Of a DNA stretch of 64,000 bases, positions 55,903 through 64,000 are shown piece by piece (within the stretch, counting starts at the first letter, position 1; each line of letters begins with the position of its first letter). The position numbers and the translations under genes are program-made. The notes under the pieces were generated by a model, which saw only the letters and a program-made list of their open reading frames with translations, did not search any database and was not told where the DNA came from. Source of the stretch: Collybia mongolica (taxonomy: Eukaryota; Basidiomycota; Agaricomycetes; Agaricales; Clitocybaceae); assembly GCA_013420905.1 (NCBI GenBank), contig JAAXNY010000004.1, positions 1,426,001-1,490,000 of the forward strand, written 5' to 3'.

Positions 55903-58132
55903 ATGGATAAATCTGCAGAACCTGGATCGTTGCGGCCTAACTCGAAATCTGGCTCATTACATTCGAATTACGGCGCCATTCAAGCAGGCCACATAGAATC
56001 ACTCGACGGGGACCACGATGGCCCAGATACCAAACCAAAGGGAGGACTTCATCGTGGGCTATCTGCTCGCCAGGTGCAGATGATTGCTATCGCAGGAACT
56101 ATTGGGACGGGGCTGTTTCTGGGCACGGGTCGATCCCTGGCGCGGGGTGGACCTGCGAGCGTATTAATATGCTATTGCATCGTTGGGTTTGTAGTTTACG
56201 TTACGCTGTTGCTGCTCGGAGAGATGGCAACGCAATACCCCGTAGCGGGGTCATTTAACGCCTACGCTACTCGTTTCTTCTCACCTTCGTACGGGTTCGC
56301 TTTATCATGGAACTATTGGTTCAACGACGCAGTCTCCGTAGCATCAGACCTGACTGCAGCACAGCTTCTCTTACAATACTGGACGCCATGGCATCCTTGG
56401 GTCATCAGTCTTGTATTCTGGGCTTTCTTGGTGGGAATCAATGGAATCCATGTTAGGGCATATGGTGAACTAGGTGCGTGCCATTGCAGGATTCCTAACG
56501 TCCGTGGTCTCACTTCGAACCAGAGTACTGGCTTTCCTCTTTAAAAGTCGCAACCATTATTGTGTTTATTATTGTAGGAATTCTTGTAAATGTTGGGGTC
56601 AATTCGGAACATCAGTATATCGGAGGGAGCAATTGGCGGATACCCGGCGCGCCGTTTGTTAATGGATTTGGAGGCTTCGCCAGCGTGTTTGTTACAGCTA
56701 GCTTTGCCTGTGCGTACCTAATTTTATCTGGATGGTGCAATGCCCCAATATGTTACAGTCGGTGGAACCGAGAGCTTGGGCATCACGGCAGGAGAGACCA
56801 AGAACCCGAGTCGAAATATGCCCCGAGTTGTCAAATTCGTGTTTTGGCGGTATTTGAGCCAACTCTCTCCACGACATCTGCTCACAAAGTTTTTCAGAAT
56901 TTTGATTTTTTACGTTCTGAGCATCTTGCTCATCGGACTTAATGGTAAGACGAATCCCCAAATTTGATGCTGTATCTACAACCTTCAAACAGTTCCCTGG
57001 GATTACCCAAACTTGTCAAATAGGAGCACGGCAACCTCACCATTCACTATCATTTTCGAGAAAGTAGGAACAAGTATGTCCCTAGCTACTTTGCAGGATA
57101 ACAAACACTCAGTCGTCGGCAGCGGTTGCGGCGTCATTTATGAATACTGTTGTGATGACTTCGGTTCTGTCCGCTGGGAACCATGCTTTATTCGCTGGCA
57201 CGCGAGTTCTTTATGGTAAGTACGCAAGACATCTTGATTAGCCAACTGTACAACTGTACAAACATAAAACATAGGTCTTGCTTCCACTGTCCCTCCTCAA
57301 GCACCTCAGTTATTCGCTCGCACAACGTCCCGTGGAATACCATTGCCCGCTCTTCTCCTAACGAGCAGTATCAGCGTCCTTTGCTTTGGCAGCAGTTTCA
57401 TTGGGAGTGGCGAACTCTGGGGTTGGCTACAGAATCTTGTCGGGGTTTCTAACCAGGTTCATACACATGTTACTCATTCTAATCAAGTGGTGATATTAAT
57501 AACACTTGTATTGTAGATTGCTTGGTTTTCTATTGGGCTTTCGAGCTGGAGGTTCCGCAAGGCATGGAAGCAACAAGGGCGATCTTTGGATGAGCTCAAG
57601 TTCCGTGCTTCGTGGACTTGGCCATGGGGGCCTCCATTCGTGGTATGTTACTTCAGTGTTTTTCGGCTCACTATCTGACAAATTTGTACAGATCTTTGCC
57701 GTCGCAGCGATGATCATTAGTAGGTCCTGGTTTTTTAATTATTGATAAAGGCTAATTAATCATAATACAGTCCAAGGATGGACATCTGTGATACCAAAAT
57801 TCACTGCGGTGGACTTCGTCTCATTTTACATTCAAATTCCGACTATGATTATTATGTTCACTATCTGGATGCTCGTGAAGCGGCCAGGCTCACAGTCTTC
57901 AGGGGCGGATCAAGCTCAAATGCCAGAAACCTCAGCAGGTGGAGGAGCTCGACCACCGGCGATTAAGCGAATGTGGTATAGCGATCTGGTGGACGTTCGT
58001 ACTGTAGATTTGTTTAGGGATGAGCATATCGAGGGAGAGGATGATAAAGCTGACGACCAGACCCGCGTAACAAGGATTCAAGCAGGAGGGGTGAAAGGAT
58101 TCCTCTGGAAAGTCTATTATGTGGCTGCTTAA
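55903..58132 (+). CDS. amino-acid permease (APC superfamily, YAT/AAP type)
   Basis: ATG 55903 opens a hydrophilic N-terminus, then GLHRGLSARQVQMIAIAGTI and GTGLFLGTGRSLARGGPAS, the TM1 signature with the broken helix GTIGTGLFLG. Further segments are YVTLLLLGEMATQYPVAGSF, PSYGFALSWNYWFNDA, PWVISLVFWAFLVGING, EYWLSSLKVATIIVFI, FGGTESLGITAGETKNPSRN (the family glutamate motif), NTVVMTSVLSAGNHALFAGT, RVLYGLA, SVLCFGSSFIGSGELWGWL, NQIAWFSIGLSSWRFRKAWK, PWGPPFVIFAVAAMII and FVSFYIQIPTMIIMFTIWM. There are about 12 membrane spans. The cytosolic C-terminus ends LWKVYYVAA (stop 58130-58132). It imports amino acids with protons across the plasma membrane; substrate range is not readable. About eight introns; several boundaries were placed by motif continuity. 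Confidence 0.9.
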
Positions 58133-58700
58133 CTGGAAAGCCCATGATAATAACAGCAATGGGTCATATTTCCAAAAGTACCTGTGCCAGTCATCAGAAC
58201 TTCTTCGCCATGATTGATGCATATGATATCTTTTGAGTCTCCGCGGCGTGCTCAAAAGCTTCAACGTCAGCCGCATTGAACTAATGGTTACCAATCCCTA
58301 TGTCCTGCACCTCTCCGCCGGATATCATTGTACTCGAAACCCATCTAATGCAAATGCTTTCATTGTCACAGAAAGTCAGCCGAGCACCAAGCACTCAGGA
58401 CGGATATGTATATATGCAATGTGCATCAAGAACTTAGTCCGGCGTTCAGGTTGGAAGGTCCTGTAGTCTGTGAAATTGCCCAGGCGATGTGGACTGTGCG
58501 ACATCATACCCACTGCGGTGTTTAGAATATTTTCATTTGAAGGACAGCCATTGGTACGTTTGCGTGGGATGGCTGCGGCACGCTGCGATGGATGTGAACA
58601 AGACCCATGATTGTAAGTGCACGGCCCCTCGACAGGCGCCGTCAATCACCTGCTGACCTGATATACTATTGATTCAAGGAATTATTGTAAGCCTATAGAC
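58133..58700. other. intergenic region
   Basis: No exon supported; overlapping short frames only. Confidence 0.4.
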
Positions 58701-60016
58701 ATGGTGGCCCCCAGCCTGCTTCCACAAGAGCTCATTGATATTTGCATTGACTTCCTTCACTCTGACATTGAATCACTCACCTCATGCAGCCTCGTATGCT
58801 GGAGTTGGATCCCCGCCACGCGTTTTCATCTCTTTAGCTTCGTGGAACTTTGCGAATCTATCTCAGGGTCGATAAATCGACGACATTGCCGCCACCCCTC
58901 AAACGTATTGCCATTTATTGAACTTCTCGCGAATCCACACAATACTATCGCACCATACATCCATGGTGCATCACTAAAACTGCGGGTACGGAAGGACCGC
59001 GATGCTCCCAGTATGCTTACAGATGCGTTATCCAACGCGGGAGTCAAACTCACCAAACTTATCACAACTACCAATCGTCAGAATGTCGCCTTCTTGTTGA
59101 AATTTCCGAAATACAACTCATATATCACTGATCTGACCGTCGACATTTCTCGCGCCTGGTCAGAGGAGTACACCAGGATCAATGAAGGATTGGTGTTTGC
59201 CATGTCCTTCCCCTTACTTCGTACTCTTTCGGTTGATGCTAGCTTTGAGTTGGAAGAAGCTCAGCAAAGTTTTACCGTTTATGTAAATCCGCCCGACACT
59301 CGGTGGTGCCATTTGGAAACCCTGAGCCTCCATCTTCAGGATTCTGAAATGATTTTCGAGTGGTTTCGCAACATAGGGTGGGAATCACGATTGCGTACAC
59401 TGAGGTTGCACGTTTATCGTTGCGAGCATGGTGGATGTGGACCTGTTGCGCACCTCAACGCGTTCTTAAAGGATATCTGTAAAACTCTGGAGGAGTTTAC
59501 GATGTATGTAGATGGTAGATATAGGTGGGGAATGCCCCGGAGGGTCCTGAATCCGAGTACGTAATTATCACAATATCATCTTCATATACCTAGCTAAAGA
59601 CCGCCACCCCAGACCCTAATTTTGGGTACCTGGATTTCAGTTGTCTGTCAAATCTTCATTCATTACAGCTGAACCTGCACGACGTGGACACGATCAGCGA
59701 TTCCCTTGAGTCTTTACACCACGCTGCCCGCATGGAAAGTATTGTCATAAACGTGTTTCCGTGGACAAACCAAGTCCTTTTCGATACCCAGGTCTCGTGC
59801 AGAAAGGATAAGATATGGCTCCGGCTGGGCCGTATTTTGACGGGAAAACAATTCTCAGGCATTGCGAGGCTGGACGTCAGCGTGCCGTCGTCATACGGAG
59901 ATGAAGGCTTGGCGCTAGTTAAAAGGAGCTTGGCTCCTGCACAGAGCGCCGTGCGATGTGTGAGTGGAGTTTTTGTTTCTACCATTGGTGTAGGCTATCC
60001 TTTCAACCATCTTTGA
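58701..60016 (+). CDS. F-box domain protein
   Basis: The start is ATG 58701 (MVAPSLLPQELIDICIDFLH). Residues about 5-45 form the F-box (LPQELIDICIDFL, LTSCSLVCWSWIPATRFHLF), which binds Skp1 and makes the protein a substrate receptor of an SCF ubiquitin ligase. The rest has leucine-rich character (ITDLTVDISRAW, FPLLRTLSVDASF, WCHLETLSLHLQDSEMIFEW, RLRTLRLHVYRC). It is joined through one intron (AC|GTAATT at about 59562 to TTTCAG at about 59640) to CLSNLHSLQLNLHDVDTISD and a C-terminus ending GVGYPFNHL. This layout is very common in Agaricomycetes, where F-box genes are greatly expanded. The substrate is unknown. Total length is about 400 residues. Confidence 0.88.
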
Positions 60017-61199
60017 AAGGGGTGAGAAATAACGACTGCTAAACCCACATTCATAAGAAATGATAAACAAGTAGTTCAGAGGAGCGCGATTCGTGTTACG
60101 CGGATAAGCGTTTACACCCTCTGGCGAACGCTGAGTTTAGGCGCTCAAAAGGCTGTGGACCACATGGGCCGTCACAGACATAAACATATGAATGATTACT
60201 GTCCGCCACAACAGATGGTAGATATGGAAGGTCACACACCACAGGTCAGTTTCTATTCTCTCATACCCATCCAATGTTGAATTTTTCCATCGTGAGACTG
60301 GGCCCGGCGGGTTGTCTACTCCCTGGGAGGTGTTGCAACTTCGATATTTCCGAGCTATTATCAAAATGGCTGCCATATCTCCTTCACCTCCGAGGTGCTT
60401 CCCAAACATTAAAAAGTAGCTCGAATAAATCAGAGAACGGGTCGAGGAGGATTTACCAGCGCGGCCCAGTTGAGGAACAGCTGGCTCCTATACTTACTAC
60501 CGACAAAGAGGTGGTTTGATTAAAAAGATAATCTTATTTGTCGTTAGTTTATGAAGAAATTAAATGATGGTGGTTCCTGCCATGATTACCTTTGACAACT
60601 AAAAAACCATGAAACACATGAGTTGGCAGCACCTCCCACGATATGGACTGAGATCGGTGTTTGCTATGTATCACTAAAGATTCGTTGACAGCGCCAGCAT
60701 GGGTGGGTCCTTGATGAAGTTCGATCCTTCAACGGACCCACCGGGTCTTACTGGTAAGGTTAAATCTTCACTGAAGGGAAATACGTGTTTCTTGAACCGT
60801 TGAACAAAAATTCCGAAATCGTCGATAAGTCCTTGAATGAGGTGCACCGGCCACAAGTTTCTCGCCCCTCGAGGAGCCAAAGTCTACATACCGGCTCAGG
60901 AACAGGCTCGGCTGTCTGGCTCTAACTAGACCTAATGGATCCGCGAGCCGTGGAGTTTAACAAGGCCTAGGAACATCTTGATATACTTGGTGCGTCTCCC
61001 TAGCTTCTCAACTTCCAAACGTTGATGGTCGAGATTGGTTATATGCAACTTAAAGCACGCAAGATATATATTGTTGATTAACATTATTCTTCGATCTCAT
61101 ACACGCGATTGAGAAGACGCGTCAGAATCACGTGCTGGGATCGTGCGAGTCCGGTGATAATGAAATGATTCATGGCATTCCAAGTTATTCTTCACTATC
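60017..61199. other. gene-poor interval and SPP2 promoter
   Basis: Short frames on both strands lack features. The 90 bases before the SPP2 start contain ACGCGT at 61117-61122 and CACGTG at 61129-61134, the same pair as in the MED31/UCHL5 promoter. Confidence 0.45.
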
Positions 61200-62630
61200 A
61201 TGGCAGTTAGTGAGAAAGTTTCCTTTACAATTCGTAGGCCAACGCCTATATCTAGGGCACCTTCATCTGGTGCAGACTCAGATGGCGGCGTATCTTTCAA
61301 GGTTCCTCCTCTACCTCGGCACCTTACCAACCAAAACGATTCTACACCAGGGAGCCCACTCGGGCGAAGTACGACGTCTTCTCCAATGCTCCCACCTGAA
61401 TCTTCATACTATAGGCACGAATCGTCGGGCTCGAGTGACGAAGATGAGGATGAAAGACTGCAGGATGAGCTGGTGACTGGCTTTGATAAGTTTGGGGTTC
61501 AGCGGTGTGTATCAAAACTTTCCCTTCATTTGCAGTCATGTCAACTCATAAAAGTCTTCCGTAATGGCTTTTATTCTAGCGTCAACAAGGAAAAAAAGAA
61601 GAAAGCGGGTCCTCTCGTGATACCTGCGCTCCAGAACCGCGATTGGCGCGATCTGGCTCGCAAACGAAGAAGCACTGCACAATATATACCTGCATCCGCA
61701 AAAGCTGAAACAGGGAAAGATGGCAGTGTCGGTGGACTTGGGGTGAAGGATTCAATCAACTCTGGTCCCGTTTTGTCTGGTCTTCAACTCAAGGCACGAC
61801 GCCCGGTGAAACAAGAAGATGATGCGATGGATGGTGTTCAGGAAGTCAAGGCAGATGTTAAAATGGAAGAAGATGAGGAGACGGAGGATCAGAAGGCATT
61901 GCGCGCGATCCTCGCTGGAGTGAACGGCGCTGAGCATGAAGGGCGCATGGTTGACATCATCCCTACGCCCATCTCAGAAGCCGATGCTTACAAGCAAGAC
62001 GTAGACGACCTTCCGGACGCAGCGACCCTGGATGACTATACTCGTGTCCCAGTATCCCAGTTTGGTGCGGCACTCCTACGAGGTATGGGGTGGAAGGAAG
62101 GTACAGCAGCATCAAGAAAACCTGGAAAAGGCCTGACAGAGCCATACCTTCCTGAAGCTAGACCTGCGCTCTTGGGTATTGGAGCGAAGGAAAGGGAGAC
62201 GCTGGACGACGGAAGTCAAAAGAAAGGAAACAAACGACCAGAGAAGAGATATGTTCCTGTAATCAAGAAAGAACGGGAAGGGGGCTCGACACCTGACCGC
62301 CGAGAAAGGTCGCGATCTCCACGGTCACGTCAAGATTCATCGGGACTTACGTCCCGAAGGAGCTCGAGGTCGCCAGGGCGTTCAAAGAGTTACGATGACC
62401 GACGAAAAGGCGATGATGGGAGAAGAGATGGCAATAAAAGAGGAGATAATGATAGGAGGACAGGACAGAATAGAACAGGAGACGAAGATAAGCGGCGGGA
62501 TGGAAGGAGACGCGATCGAGACTATGAGAGGGACGACCGCAACCATAAGAAAGAGGAATACAGGAGGGACCACCGAGACTATCGGCGAGATGACCGTGAT
62601 CAAGAATCAGGCAGGAGGCGACGTGACTGA
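61200..62630 (+). CDS. SPP2: G-patch splicing factor Spp2 / GPKOW
   Basis: ATG 61200 opens MAVSEKVSFTIRRPTPISRA. Conserved blocks are DELVTGFDKFGVQR, GPLVIPALQNRDWRDLARKR, YTRVPVSQFGAALLRGMGWK (the Spp2-type G-patch) and LPEARPALLGIGAKE. The tail is Arg/Ser/Asp-rich (about 110 residues of SR and RD repeats). Spp2 docks the helicase Prp2 on the spliceosome before the first catalytic step; GPKOW is the animal counterpart. An intron of 75 bp (61505-61579, GTGTGT...TTCTAG) interrupts after GVQR. It is a multiple of three and has no in-frame stop, so the gene can also be read straight through (476 codons; 451 when spliced). The KOW motifs of GPKOW are not evident. The protein acts in the nucleus. 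Confidence 0.9.
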   Translation: MAVSEKVSFTIRRPTPISRAPSSGADSDGGVSFKVPPLPRHLTNQNDSTPGSPLGRSTTSSPMLPPESSYYRHESSGSSDEDEDERLQDELVTGFDKFGVQRCVSKLSLHLQSCQLIKVFRNGFYSSVNKEKKKKAGPLVIPALQNRDWRDLARKRRSTAQYIPASAKAETGKDGSVGGLGVKDSINSGPVLSGLQLKARRPVKQEDDAMDGVQEVKADVKMEEDEETEDQKALRAILAGVNGAEHEGRMVDIIPTPISEADAYKQDVDDLPDAATLDDYTRVPVSQFGAALLRGMGWKEGTAASRKPGKGLTEPYLPEARPALLGIGAKERETLDDGSQKKGNKRPEKRYVPVIKKEREGGSTPDRRERSRSPRSRQDSSGLTSRRSSRSPGRSKSYDDRRKGDDGRRDGNKRGDNDRRTGQNRTGDEDKRRDGRRRDRDYERDDRNHKKEEYRRDHRDYRRDDRDQESGRRRRD

Positions 62631-63319
62631 TATTTCTTGCCGTGCAGAGGGTGAGTGTTCCGACCACATCATCGCAACACGGTGACTTAAATTGTAACTT
62701 TCCAACTTTCGCTCCCCTTAGCACCTGGCTCTTGTTTTTTCTGGCAATATATTATTGGCGTTTACTTTTCAGACGTGAGAAACACATCAGCAGGATGCAC
62801 GAACGAACGCTCGTCGCGAGAATACCAGAGGTTCAGGCTTCCAGTTTGATTCACATTCCGGCACTGTCCGACGTAAACCCAACACGGATAGATTCAGGAT
62901 GGAAGGCACCTATCTTACACAACTTATCATTCATAACGACCTTCTGCGGACTTACCACCCAGTCGTGGCCCAAACCTGATTTAATACCATGACATGCTGC
63001 AATACCTTTCATCTCTTTAATATTGGTCCAATTCATTCGCGCTCAATATCTAGCAAGTTGTCCAAAATCCTGAACCCATAAGAATGAGATCACCTGGCCG
63101 ACTCGATTCTGCAAGCAAATCCCATTTTGACCTCTCATAGGTACAGACGCAGGGTTGTTAAATTTGGCGTGAGCTACTGTGGTCCTCCCTGTTAAAGACA
63201 CCCATCAGAATTCCCGATTATAACTACAACAAGCTACTGGTGTATACCACAAGAAAGCCCGAACATTAACCCCCCCCCAAGTATATGCAATCCGCCCAGA
63301 TGATCCAAAGATCTATGTT
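62631..63319. other. intergenic region between convergent genes
   Basis: No exon recognised; a run of nine C lies near 63271-63279. Confidence 0.4.
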
Positions 63320-63949
63320 TCAGCGTTTTTTACCCCCCTTTCGCCCCGCCGGAGGCCCCTTGTTCCCACTAGCGTTTCCATTACTCCCTGTATTACTATT
63401 CGCGTTCAAATTGGAATACACTCTGGGAGGTGGGATTGCGCTAGCCACAGATGGCGCAACGGGAATTGCTTCCGATGCGGCTCGGGAGGCACTGGCCCAA
63501 TCCGCCGCAGGTGGACTTGGTGGGTGAACGCGCCCAGGAGGAGGGGTCATCAGTGTATCAAGACTTGACTCCCGACTATGTGTACGATTTGATGGACGAT
63601 GAGTTGGGGGAGGGGTAGTTAAGGTATCCACACTCGATAATGCATCATCTTCTGGGTGATTTCCAAACAAGCTAATGTCAGGTATGACTGGAGGTCCACC
63701 TGTTTGTGACCTAGCTTGGGTTCCATGGTAGTCTTCAGGCATTAGAGCAATATCGAGTGTGGTGGCCGGAGTGTATCCTCCACTTGGTACAAAGCCTTGT
63801 GGGAGTTGATTGTCTGGCAAGATGCCTGATATCGGGGCAACCGAATCTGAATTTGAGGAGTTGAAATCATGTGGTCTGTCTCTAGGGGTGAGGTACCCAA
63901 GGGGGGGACCATTCATGCGCGGCGTACCGTCTGACTGAGGACGAGACTA
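63320..63949 (-). CDS. 3' exon of a Ser/Pro-rich protein, 5' part beyond the window
   Basis: The open frame on the minus strand continues above its first Met to an acceptor (TGCTTAG) at about 63950, so this is the last exon and the rest lies to the right. The product begins SRPQSDGTPRMNGPPLGYLT and is low-complexity: Ser/Thr/Pro with TPPP repeats (LTTPPPTHRPSNR, LMTPPPGRVHPPSPP). It ends in a Gly/Lys/Arg tail (AGRKGGKKR). This looks like a disordered C-terminal region of a regulatory or cytoskeletal protein, but no domain is visible. Confidence 0.55.
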
Positions 63950-64000
63950 AGCAGGAATAGATAAGCTTAGTAACAGGCCTTAACGGCCAAAGCAGGATAA

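Noticed and set aside
1..64000. CRISPR arrays, rRNA, tRNA genes
   Set aside because: No regularly spaced repeats, no rRNA-like segments and no cloverleaf-compatible A-box/B-box pairs were found by eye.

Overview
This window is nuclear DNA from an Agaricomycete-type basidiomycete fungus. The evidence is dense genes broken by 40-75 bp GT-AG introns with internal CTRAY branch sites, several microexons, and families typical of mushroom-forming fungi: an expanded atypical G-alpha family, Git3-like 7TM receptors, DUF6533-type membrane proteins, F-box proteins and RNase H-bearing LINEs. Most genes below were assembled by hand, joining exons across splice sites while checking frame and family motifs.

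Layout. 1-24 kb is gene-rich: the 3' end of a fungal_trans regulator (1-1232), a DUF218 protein (1828-2987), a 7TM receptor (minus, 3394-5012), a DUF6533-like membrane protein (minus, 5779-7767), a short Zn2Cys6 regulator (minus, 9269-10656), an SLC35C2-like transporter (minus, 12055-13871), MED31 (minus, 14389-14893) head-to-head with a UCHL5-type deubiquitinase (15066-16256), a first G-alpha gene (19704-21691) and a membrane dipeptidase (minus, 21869-24041).

24.5-41 kb is a transposon island with almost no host genes. It contains a LINE with RNase H placed before the reverse transcriptase, a Ty3/gypsy fragment, a Ty1/copia element carrying a hAT-type MITE, a PIF/Harbinger element interrupted by a Tc1-like element, and three copies of a ~950 bp poly-A retroposon. 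One retroposon copy splits the right terminal repeat of the Tc1 element. Two inverted copies flank a segment that appears to have been inverted, cutting the LINE in two.

41.7-64 kb is gene-rich again: fumarate reductase with a cytochrome b5 tail (minus, 41730-43849, with an apparent one-base frameshift), nicotinamide riboside kinase (minus, 44132-45331), a mitochondrial LEA-like membrane protein (46153-47008), an orphan gene (minus, about 47522-48887), a second G-alpha gene (49373-51689), a PAXX-like NHEJ factor candidate (52093-53189), a bacterial-type mannose-1-phosphate guanylyltransferase (53610-55320), an amino-acid permease (55903-58132), an F-box protein (58701-60016), the Spp2/GPKOW splicing factor (61200-62630) and the 3' exon of a Ser/Pro-rich protein (minus, 63320-63949).

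There is no operon logic. The functional threads are signalling (7TM receptor, two G-alphas), gene expression (regulators, mediator, splicing), proteostasis (UCHL5, F-box), NAD and redox metabolism (NRK1, fumarate reductase), nucleotide-sugar supply and transport (guanylyltransferase, SLC35 type) and possibly DNA repair. The most unusual items are the PAXX-like gene, the actinobacterial-looking ManC enzyme, the G-alpha microexons and the datable nest of transposons.
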